Shown: one piece after another, positions 1 through 5,753 of the stretch
Layout: each line of letters begins with the position of its first letter
Position numbering within the stretch: the first letter of the stretch is position 1
Origin: an uncultured Gammaproteobacteria bacterium
GTDB taxonomy: Bacteria; Pseudomonadota; Gammaproteobacteria; GCA-002705445; GCA-002716945
Assembly (NCBI GenBank): GCA_913046125.1
Contig: CAJWRL010000051.1
Span: forward strand, 1 to 6,091
Direction: 5' to 3'
Length of the DNA stretch: 6,091 nucleotides
The notes under the pieces: model-generated
Database searches by the model: none
Seen by the model: only the letters and a program-made list of their open reading frames with translations
Told to the model about the DNA's origin: nothing
Program-made: the position numbers and the translations under genes

Positions 1-1
1 A

Positions 2-37
2 GAAAATTTATATTCGAAGGACTTGGAGTTTATTTAA
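2..37 (+). other. possible 3' tail of an upstream gene, plus EIIA leader
   Basis: The first 38 bases can hold only the end of an upstream reading frame. One frame reads ENLYSKDLEFI and stops at 35-37, one base before the EIIA start. Another reads RKFIFEGLGVYLI and stops at 40-42, overlapping the EIIA start as ATGA. The first is more hydrophilic and looks more like a protein tail, but neither can be assigned. In many proteobacteria hprK or rapZ lies just upstream of this PTS cluster, so either is a reasonable expectation; this is inference from synteny. GGAG at 25-28 is a plausible ribosome binding site for the EIIA gene, 10 bases before its ATG. No promoter is visible, so the PTS genes may continue an operon that begins outside the window. 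Confidence 0.25.
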
Positions 38-38
38 T

Positions 39-419
39 ATGAAAGTTGGTATTTTATTGATTACACACAGTGACATTGGTAAACAGTTGTTGCTGACAGC
101 AACCTCGGTTTTTGGAAAAAATCCATTTCAAGTTGAATTACTATCGGTAGATAATTATGATCAGCCTAATGATGTAAAAGAACTTGCAGAAAAATATGTG
201 AAGTTCCTTGATAATGGAGCAGGTGTTCTAGTATTAACAGATATTATTGGTACTACACCATCAAACATCGCATCCTCCATAAATTATGAGAAAATTAAGG
301 TTGTGGCAGGATTGAATCTATCTATGATTCTGAATGTATTCAACTATCCTGATGTTTCACTTGATCAACTGTCGACTAAAGCTTTAGAGGGCGGAATGGA
401 AGGAGTTTCAAAAATATAA
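39..419 (+). CDS. PTS EIIA component, mannose family (ManX/EIIA-Man-like)
   Basis: A 126-residue cytoplasmic phosphocarrier of the PTS EIIA-Man family. The N-terminal strand ends in LLITHSDIGK, placing the family's phospho-accepting histidine at residue 10, as in E. coli ManX. A later VLVLTDIIGTTPSNIAS segment (about residues 63-79) matches the conserved Asp/Gly-Thr-Pro loop beside the active site. Its length fits a single EIIA domain: there is no fused EIIB, and no EIIB, EIIC or EIID gene follows. The start is chosen because M1 puts the histidine at position 10 and GGAG lies 10 bases upstream. The stop codon is followed immediately by the ptsH ATG, so the genes are co-transcribed. The likely role is to accept phosphate from HPr as a regulatory or terminal phosphocarrier rather than to energise sugar uptake, which is inferred from the missing permease. 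The exact partner is unknown. Confidence 0.93.
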   Translation: MKVGILLITHSDIGKQLLLTATSVFGKNPFQVELLSVDNYDQPNDVKELAEKYVKFLDNGAGVLVLTDIIGTTPSNIASSINYEKIKVVAGLNLSMILNVFNYPDVSLDQLSTKALEGGMEGVSKI

Positions 420-689
420 ATGATTATAAAAAAACTTACGATTCTAAATAAGTTAGGACTTCATGCTAGAGCTGCTGCTAAGCTAGTATCAACAGCAAAT
501 GAGTTCGAATCGACAATCATAATCAAGAAGGATGGAAAAAATGCTGACGCAAGAAGTATAATGAAACTACTAATGTTATCAGCCTCTCAAGGCTCAAGTA
601 TAAGTGTTGAGGTTAATGGTGCTGATCAGAGTGATGCAATGAAGTCAATTGAGAAACTATTTAATAATAAATTTGACGAACAAAAATGA
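420..689 (+). CDS. ptsH: phosphocarrier protein HPr
   Basis: An 89-residue HPr that carries phosphate from Enzyme I to EIIA in the cytoplasm. The signature NKLGLHARAAAKLV places the phosphorylated histidine at residue 15 and the conserved Arg at 17. A second signature, ARSIMKLLML, places a serine exactly at residue 46, followed by Ile-Met, as in HPr proteins that are substrates of HPr kinase/phosphorylase. The length is normal for the family (about 85-90). The ATG abuts the EIIA stop codon (TAA then ATG). An AAGGAG at 400-405 lies 14 bases upstream, a rather long spacing, so coupling to EIIA translation is likely. The last four bases (ATGA, 686-689) form the start of ptsI. Ser46 phosphorylation is inferred from the motif, because no kinase gene lies in the window. 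Confidence 0.97.
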   Translation: MIIKKLTILNKLGLHARAAAKLVSTANEFESTIIIKKDGKNADARSIMKLLMLSASQGSSISVEVNGADQSDAMKSIEKLFNNKFDEQK

Positions 690-2404
690 GTATTATTATA
701 ACAGGTGATGGCGTATCACGAGGAGTATGTATCGGTCAAGCTATCGTAGTTTATAAGGATAATATCGATCACGCTCCATCATTTATTAGTAAAAGTCAAG
801 TTAATAGCGAATCAAAAAAATGTTTAGACGTAATTAATAAACTTAAAACAGAATATAAAAAATCATCAACAAAAATTAAAAATAATCCTGCGATAACAAA
901 ACTAATGGACATGCAACTAAGTTTTGTTGACGATAAAAGTTTTAGAGAGAATGTTCTCAACAAAATAAATAATCATCAATTTAGTGCTAGTTGGGCTATA
1001 TCTTCTGAATACCACAGCATGAAAAAGTCCTTCGAGGATATCGAAGACAAATATATTAAAGAAAGGTTAATTGATATAAAGCAAATGATCATTAGTTTAT
1101 TAGAACTTCTTCAGTCTAGAAAAAAATTAGATATTTTCTACAATAAAACAATAGAGAATAAAATAATTATAACTGATGAGATAACACCAAAGGATATAGT
1201 TGATATACATCACAGTAAGGGGCTAGGGGTTATAACTTCTCACGGAAGTCGTTCTTCCCATAGTGCAATACTAAGCAAAAGTTTAGCTCTTCCTATGCTA
1301 GTAAAGGTAGAGTCTTCGATCAATATCATCAAAAATGGTGACAAACTAATTATGGATCCCGAGAATCAGATAATAATAGTTAATCCTGATGAAATTGAGC
1401 TAAGACATTTTAAAAGAATTCAATCAGAAAATAACTCATTAATGAGGTCTTTTAAGAAAATTACAAACAAGAAAGCAATTACAAAGGATAGAATTAAAGT
1501 TGATGTAATGTGTAACCTAGAACTTTCAGAAGAAGTAAAACTTCTAAATGATAGCTCTGATGGAGTAGGTTTATTCAGAACGGAATATCTATACATGAAT
1601 AGAGATGATACGCCCACAGAACATGAACAATATCAAGCTTATAGTAAAGTTTTTAAAAAAGTAAATGGTAAGCCTGTAACGCTTAGAACACTTGATATCG
1701 GGTCCGATAAAGAAGTATCTGAAAATATGAAGGTCGGTCAAATCGCTAAGAATCCTGCACTAGGTATGAGAGGTATTAGATATAGCTTGTATGAAAAAAA
1801 TCTTTTTAAAATCCAAATAAAGGCTATGTTGAGAGCTGCAAAAAATGGCAAACTCAGAATATTGATACCTATGATCACGACACTTGACGAAATTAATAAA
1901 GCTAAAGATCTCATTGATGAAGCAAAAACTGAACTTATAAAAGAGAAAAAATCGTTCAACCCTAGATATGAAGTTGGCATTATGATTGAAGTGCCTGCAA
2001 GTGCAATACAGTCAAATGTACTATCTAAAAACGTTGATTTCATGTCAATTGGAACTAACGATCTCGTTCAGTATATTCTTGCTATTGATAGAGTTGATGA
2101 TGAGGTGACAAGTTTATATGATCCAACAAATCCAGCTGTTTTGCAGCTGATAAAACAAGTCATCGGGACATGTAACAGATCAAGAATAGATATTACAGTA
2201 TGTGGAGAAATGGCAGGTGAGAAAATGTATACTAAGCTTTTACTTGGTCTTGGTTTGACATCCTTTAGTATGCATCCACAAGCAATACCTGAAATTAAAA
2301 AGATTATTATGGAAACTGATACTAAAGCACTCAAAACAAAAATAAATACTATTCTGAGATGTAATGACTATCACAAAAGATTAGAGATAATTCAGTCTCT
2401 TTAG
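686..2404 (+). CDS. ptsI: phosphoenolpyruvate-protein phosphotransferase (PTS Enzyme I)
   Basis: A full-length Enzyme I (572 residues; E. coli 575) that transfers phosphate from PEP to HPr. The N-terminal domain (about 1-235) carries GSRSSHSAI with the phospho-histidine at residue 192. The C-terminal PEP-binding barrel (about 265-572) has VGLFRTEYLY (294-303), TLRTLDIGSDK (332-342), NPALGMRGIR (356-365), GIMIEVPA (431-438), SIGTNDL (454-460) and the catalytic cysteine in CGEMAGE at residue 506. No key residue is missing, so it should be active. There is no fused GAF (PtsP-type) or HPr domain, so it is the plain PtsI form. The helical HPr-binding part (about 40-150) is unusually rich in Lys, Asn and Ile, in keeping with the AT-rich genome. 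The gene starts inside the ptsH stop (ATGA) with no strong ribosome site, pointing to translational coupling. Its stop codon interlocks with that of argF on the other strand. Confidence 0.98.
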   Translation: MSIIITGDGVSRGVCIGQAIVVYKDNIDHAPSFISKSQVNSESKKCLDVINKLKTEYKKSSTKIKNNPAITKLMDMQLSFVDDKSFRENVLNKINNHQFSASWAISSEYHSMKKSFEDIEDKYIKERLIDIKQMIISLLELLQSRKKLDIFYNKTIENKIIITDEITPKDIVDIHHSKGLGVITSHGSRSSHSAILSKSLALPMLVKVESSINIIKNGDKLIMDPENQIIIVNPDEIELRHFKRIQSENNSLMRSFKKITNKKAITKDRIKVDVMCNLELSEEVKLLNDSSDGVGLFRTEYLYMNRDDTPTEHEQYQAYSKVFKKVNGKPVTLRTLDIGSDKEVSENMKVGQIAKNPALGMRGIRYSLYEKNLFKIQIKAMLRAAKNGKLRILIPMITTLDEINKAKDLIDEAKTELIKEKKSFNPRYEVGIMIEVPASAIQSNVLSKNVDFMSIGTNDLVQYILAIDRVDDEVTSLYDPTNPAVLQLIKQVIGTCNRSRIDITVCGEMAGEKMYTKLLLGLGLTSFSMHPQAIPEIKKIIMETDTKALKTKINTILRCNDYHKRLEIIQSL

Positions 2405-3318
2405 TTTTTGCTTGAAGACAACAAGAAGTCTATTAGTGCCATAGAGCTGTAAAGCCTGTTGTGAGCTTGTTGCCAGACTGCACTATGTGGGGAGTCAATT
2501 ATAATGTCATCAATCTCTTCTCCTCTGTGCGCAGGCAAGCAATGAAGAAATATTGCTTTTTCTCTCGCTTTTGACATTAAATTCATATTCACCTGAAAGC
2601 TCTTAAATACTTTTTTTCTCTCTTCATTTTCATGCTCATCGCCCATACTAGCCCAGACATCGGTTGTTACAACATCTGCTCCGTCAACTGCAGACCCTGG
2701 AATTTCACACAATTCAACATTTTCACCAAATTTATCCAAGGTATATTTATCTGGCTCATATCCATTTGGCACAGATATTTTCAATTTAAAGCCGAGTAAT
2801 TTTGATGCATTTATGTATGAATTGCACATATTGTTACCATCCCCAATCCATGCAACAGTTAACTTGCTGAAGTCATTACCTTTTATCTCTGCGATAGTCT
2901 GCATGTCTGCTAGTAATTGACACGGATGAAACAAGTTACATAAACCATTTATTACTGGGACAGATGAATTCTCGGCTAAACTTTTTATCTCCTCGTGTGT
3001 ATTGGTTCTCATCATTATTAAATCAGCCATTCCGGAGAGCACTTTAGCTGTGTCAGATATATCTTCTCCTCTATTTAATTGAGTTGTACTCTCTGATAAA
3101 AAAATTGCATGGCCTCCTAGCTTATACATTGCGGTCTCAAATGAAACTCTAGTTCTAGTTGAATTCTTTTTAAAAATCATAGCCAAAGTTCTGTTGACAT
3201 ATATCCTTGGTACGGAATGTTTTTTATCTAATTCTTTGTAGTCAATAGCCTGTTGAATAATCCTCTTAAACTCTTGGGCATTAATATCAATTAGTGACTT
3301 AAAATCTCTTTTATCCAT
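2401..3318 (-). CDS. argF: ornithine carbamoyltransferase
   Basis: A 305-residue cytoplasmic enzyme that makes citrulline from ornithine and carbamoyl phosphate in arginine synthesis. The carbamoyl-phosphate motif STRTR is at residues 53-57 and HPCQ at 131-134. The ornithine-binding loop DVWASMGDE is at 220-228, and the catalytic cysteine sits in HCLPAHRGEE at 259-268. The SMG loop and HCLP motif favour ornithine carbamoyltransferase over aspartate or acetylornithine carbamoyltransferases. Length is normal. The ATG lies inside the end of argD (8-base overlap) with only a weak ribosome site, so translation is probably coupled to argD. It also runs tail to tail into ptsI with a 4-base overlap of the stop codons. 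No arginine-catabolic partner (arcA or arcC) is nearby, which supports a biosynthetic role. Confidence 0.97.
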   Translation of the reverse strand: MDKRDFKSLIDINAQEFKRIIQQAIDYKELDKKHSVPRIYVNRTLAMIFKKNSTRTRVSFETAMYKLGGHAIFLSESTTQLNRGEDISDTAKVLSGMADLIMMRTNTHEEIKSLAENSSVPVINGLCNLFHPCQLLADMQTIAEIKGNDFSKLTVAWIGDGNNMCNSYINASKLLGFKLKISVPNGYEPDKYTLDKFGENVELCEIPGSAVDGADVVTTDVWASMGDEHENEERKKVFKSFQVNMNLMSKAREKAIFLHCLPAHRGEEIDDIIIDSPHSAVWQQAHNRLYSSMALIDFLLSSSKN

Positions 3319-4483
3319 AATTTTCAGTTACAAGCTCCGCTATTATATCAACAATCTTTAACAGGTCTTTTTCTTTACATATCAGAGGTGGTAGCAATCT
3401 TATAGTCCTGTGTTTAGTAACATTAATTACCAACCCTTTGTCTAATGCTTTTTTAACAAGATCAGTACAATTTTCTCTGAGCTCGATACCTATCATAAGC
3501 CCACAGACTCTAATTTCATTAACGGCATTTAGATTTTTAAGCTTTGTTTCCATATAATCCTGCATTGCTTTGCTAACTGTAATTACATGCTGACATAACT
3601 GTTTATCTCTCATTATGTCGAGGACTTTTAATCCGACAGATGTTGACAAGAAATTACCACCGAATGTCGAACCATGCATTCCTGCTGTAAGAACATTCGC
3701 AGCACTTCCTCTTGCAAGACATGCTCCAATTGGAACTCCATTACCGAGAGCCTTTGCTACCATAACAACATCGGGAGAGATTCCACTATGTTGATAACCA
3801 AACCACCTACCAGTTCTGCAGAAACCTGACTGAACCTCATCCATCATTAGCAAAATATTTTGCTGATTGCAGATATCTCTTATTTTTTGAAGATATGCTT
3901 TGTCACATGGAACTATTCCGCCCTCACCCTGAACTGGTTCTAAAAGAATTGCAGCTATCTCCTCATGCTCATTTAAAATATTTTCTATTGCTTGAATTTT
4001 ATTGAATTCAACTCTTATAAGGCCGTCGAGAATAGGTCCGAATGCCTCATGAGAGAGAGTGCTTGATGTTGCGCTCATCGCTCCCATAGTCCTCCCATGG
4101 AAGCTATTAGACATCACTATAATTTTTGGATTTTTATAATCCTTGTCATGACCATACTTTCTTGCAATTTTAATCGCTGCTTCGACAGATTCTGCACCTG
4201 AGTTACAGAAAAATACATTCTCCATTCCAGTTAGTTGACACAATCTTTTTGCTAATTTTTCTTGACTCTCAATATGAAATGCATTGGAAGTATGTATCAA
4301 TTTCGCAGACTGCTTACTAACTGTTTCCGCTATGAGTGGGTGTGAGTGACCCAAGCTAGTAACTGCTAGCCCGCAAAGAGCATCAAGATACTGCTTTCCC
4401 TCTGAATCATATAGATAAATACCTTCACCCCTTGTAAAGGTAACTGGCTTCCTGTTGTAAGTAGGCATGATTTTGCTGGTCAT
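3311..4483 (-). CDS. argD: acetylornithine aminotransferase (PLP-dependent, class III)
   Basis: A 390-residue fold-type I, class III aminotransferase. It converts N-acetylglutamate semialdehyde and glutamate to N-acetylornithine and 2-oxoglutarate, and in many bacteria also serves succinyl-diaminopimelate aminotransfer in lysine synthesis. Visible motifs are LCGLAVTSLGHSHP (36-49), NSGAESVEAAIK (94-105) for PLP phosphate binding, SFHGRTMGAM (127-136), EPVQGEGG (182-189), DEVQSGFCRTG (215-225) with the PLP-nitrogen Asp215, and VAKALGNGVPIGA with the Schiff-base lysine at 244. GSTFGGN is at 271-277. Pairing with argF supports the arginine role over GABA or ornithine aminotransferases of the same class. 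The first ATG is chosen; Met6 is a possible shorter start and neither has a strong Shine-Dalgarno sequence. A TATAGAAT element on the - strand (4511-4518) could be a -10 box, without a convincing -35. Confidence 0.95.
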   Translation of the reverse strand: MTSKIMPTYNRKPVTFTRGEGIYLYDSEGKQYLDALCGLAVTSLGHSHPLIAETVSKQSAKLIHTSNAFHIESQEKLAKRLCQLTGMENVFFCNSGAESVEAAIKIARKYGHDKDYKNPKIIVMSNSFHGRTMGAMSATSSTLSHEAFGPILDGLIRVEFNKIQAIENILNEHEEIAAILLEPVQGEGGIVPCDKAYLQKIRDICNQQNILLMMDEVQSGFCRTGRWFGYQHSGISPDVVMVAKALGNGVPIGACLARGSAANVLTAGMHGSTFGGNFLSTSVGLKVLDIMRDKQLCQHVITVSKAMQDYMETKLKNLNAVNEIRVCGLMIGIELRENCTDLVKKALDKGLVINVTKHRTIRLLPPLICKEKDLLKIVDIIAELVTENYG

Positions 4484-4635
4484 AATTTACATTCTCGCAC
4501 GAAAAGGGTAATTCTATATCAAATTGTGAATAAAGCTAGCTGTTAATAAAGAATGCATTTGGATCACATTTATGTGTATTTTTGGTGCAATTTCCCCTAA
4601 AATAGTGATGTTAACGTTAAATTATAGGGGAAAAA
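4484..4635. promoter_or_regulatory. divergent argD / porin intergenic regulatory region
   Basis: A 152-base region that must hold the promoters for argD (-) and the porin (+). Four perfect or near-perfect short palindromes are visible: AGCTAGCT (4534-4541), AATGCATT (4552-4559), CACATTTATGTG (4565-4576) and TTAACGTTAA (4611-4620). On the - strand TATAGAAT (4511-4518) is a -10-like element for argD. On the + strand TAAAAT (4598-4603) is a -10-like element for the porin, with no good -35 at the expected spacing. An ArgR operator was looked for, but only isolated half-site-like GAAT words are present, so ArgR control of argD cannot be claimed. Confidence 0.55.
4591..4633 (+). promoter_or_regulatory. 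inverted repeat able to sequester the porin ribosome binding site
   Basis: TTTCCCCTA (4591-4599) is the exact reverse complement of TAGGGGAAA (4625-4633). After one A-A mismatch (4600/4624) the pairing continues for three more pairs (AAT 4601-4603 with ATT 4621-4623). The loop of about 17 bases (4604-4620) contains the self-complementary TTAACGTTAA. The right arm contains the only good Shine-Dalgarno sequence of the porin, AGGGG at 4626-4630, five bases from the ATG. If the transcript begins upstream of 4591, the folded leader would hide the ribosome site. If the TAAAAT at 4598-4603 is the -10 box, the left arm would not be transcribed and the repeat would act, if at all, as DNA. Confidence 0.5.
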
Positions 4636-5697
4636 ATGAAGAATCTATTAAGCGCGCTTGCGCTATTATTTGTATCCAGTACAGCATTTTCTGGTGGAAA
4701 TGGTATGAGTGATTCGCAAGGAAACAGTATGTCAGCAGCGAAGGCATCTTCAGGGGTACATTTTTATGGAAGGCTTTATATTGGATATGATAGTACTACT
4801 GGTGATACGGCTAGGTTAGATGATGGTGGCAATAAAAGCAGACTTGGTCTTAAAATCAAATCGGGTAATATTGTTGGTAACCTAGAATATAAATATGATA
4901 TTGGTGATGGCACAAGTGGTGCAGGTGCCAACTGTGGAACTGCATCAGCAAATGGTTGTCAAACATTTGACCTTCATGTAGGTAATTTAGGTTTTATGAC
5001 ACCACTTGGTTATATTGGTGCAGGAACTTATGAAGCTCCTTACAAAACTATGGGGATGTTTGATGACAATATGGATACAGCTTTAGCCCTAAATTCTCAT
5101 GGCGGCTTTAGTCAAGGCCAAGGTGGTATCGCAGGTAACTTTGAAGGTGCATTAGCATATCACGCTATGATGGGGCCACTTGAAATTGGATATATGTATG
5201 CTGCAACAGACAACACAGCAAATGATGTTACCAATACAGACCGTGGTGATTATTCAATTGGTGTGACAGTCAAAGACATGTTAATAAATGGTCTAACTTT
5301 TGGGTACGCAAGATATCATGACGATGAAGTATCTGGAGCAAAAGGCGAGAACAATGATAAATTTTTTGCCTCTTATCAAGTTATGCCGAACATGGGTGTA
5401 TTCTTATCTTTAGAGGATCTTAGCGTGGTAAATACATTTATTGCCTCCAGTGGAACCGATGGAAAGATTAATACTTATGGCATTCATTACTCTTTGGGTA
5501 TAGCAGATATTCAGCTTGTAAGTGCTGAAGGAGACTCTGATGGTGCAGCTAATCAAGATTATCAAACACGCAGCATCTCCGCTAAGATTAATCTTAGTAA
5601 GAATTCAGATATTACATTGGGCTACACTAAGCAAGACTTTGACCAAGATGGCTCAGACTTTAGTACTTCCGGCATCGGTCTTACGCATAAATTCTAA
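4636..5697 (+). CDS. outer-membrane general porin (Gram-negative porin family)
   Basis: A 353-residue beta-barrel porin for passive diffusion across the outer membrane. Residues 1-19 form a signal peptide: Lys2, a Leu/Ala core and a cleavage site after TAFS. Residues 20-40 are a Gly/Ser/Met-rich spacer. The barrel begins with GVHFYGRLYIGYDSTTG (40-56), the typical first strand, and continues with alternating amphipathic strands such as SRLGLKIK, GNLEYKYDIG and SIGVTVKD. The segment IGAGTYEAPYKTMGMFDDN (127-145) resembles the strand leading into the constriction loop L3. The protein ends in GIGLTHKF, with the C-terminal Phe used by the BAM machinery. Two cysteines (100 and 108) may form a loop disulfide. 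The surface is Asp-rich (for example DQDGSD near 336-341). Substrate preference cannot be read from the sequence. AGGGG lies five bases before the ATG, so the start is secure. Confidence 0.9.
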   Translation: MKNLLSALALLFVSSTAFSGGNGMSDSQGNSMSAAKASSGVHFYGRLYIGYDSTTGDTARLDDGGNKSRLGLKIKSGNIVGNLEYKYDIGDGTSGAGANCGTASANGCQTFDLHVGNLGFMTPLGYIGAGTYEAPYKTMGMFDDNMDTALALNSHGGFSQGQGGIAGNFEGALAYHAMMGPLEIGYMYAATDNTANDVTNTDRGDYSIGVTVKDMLINGLTFGYARYHDDEVSGAKGENNDKFFASYQVMPNMGVFLSLEDLSVVNTFIASSGTDGKINTYGIHYSLGIADIQLVSAEGDSDGAANQDYQTRSISAKINLSKNSDITLGYTKQDFDQDGSDFSTSGIGLTHKF

Positions 5698-5712
5698 TTT
5701 TAGAAACATTGT

Positions 5713-5749
5713 AAAAACCTGACCTGAAATGACTTCAGGCTAGGTTTTT
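5713..5749. terminator. bidirectional rho-independent terminator
   Basis: AAAAACCT (5713-5720) pairs with AGGTTTTT (5742-5749), and CCTGAA (5723-5728) pairs with TTCAGG (5734-5739). Between the two stems lie a G-T wobble and one A-C mismatch (5721-5722 against 5740-5741), and the loop is ATGAC (5729-5733). The T-run on the + strand and the mirror T-run on the - strand allow it to end both the porin transcript (stop 15 bases upstream) and the convergent PuuD-like transcript (stop at 5754). Confidence 0.87.
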
Positions 5750-5753
5750 ATAT

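Noticed and set aside
1420..1617. 65-codon open frame on the - strand inside ptsI
   Set aside because: It lies antisense to the conserved PEP-binding region of Enzyme I, shows no recognisable domain and no ribosome site. The same holds for the - strand frames at 1738-2043 and 2068-2334.
2419..2472. CAACAAG / CTTGTTG inverted repeat just past the end of ptsI as a terminator
   Set aside because: The 7-base arms are 40 bases apart, inside argF coding sequence, and no T-run follows.
4524..4560. Possible ArgR operator upstream of argD
   Set aside because: Only scattered TGAAT/GAATG half-site-like words are present, without the paired, correctly spaced 18-base palindrome expected for an ARG box.
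4608..4712. Short frame starting at the ATG in the porin leader and overlapping the porin start (34 codons)
   Set aside because: There is no Shine-Dalgarno before this ATG, the peptide has no recognisable features, and the porin has its own well-placed ribosome site.
5522..5722. 66-codon + strand frame overlapping the end of the porin
   Set aside because: It is a shifted-frame shadow of the porin C-terminus; its end runs into the terminator stem and it has no family features.
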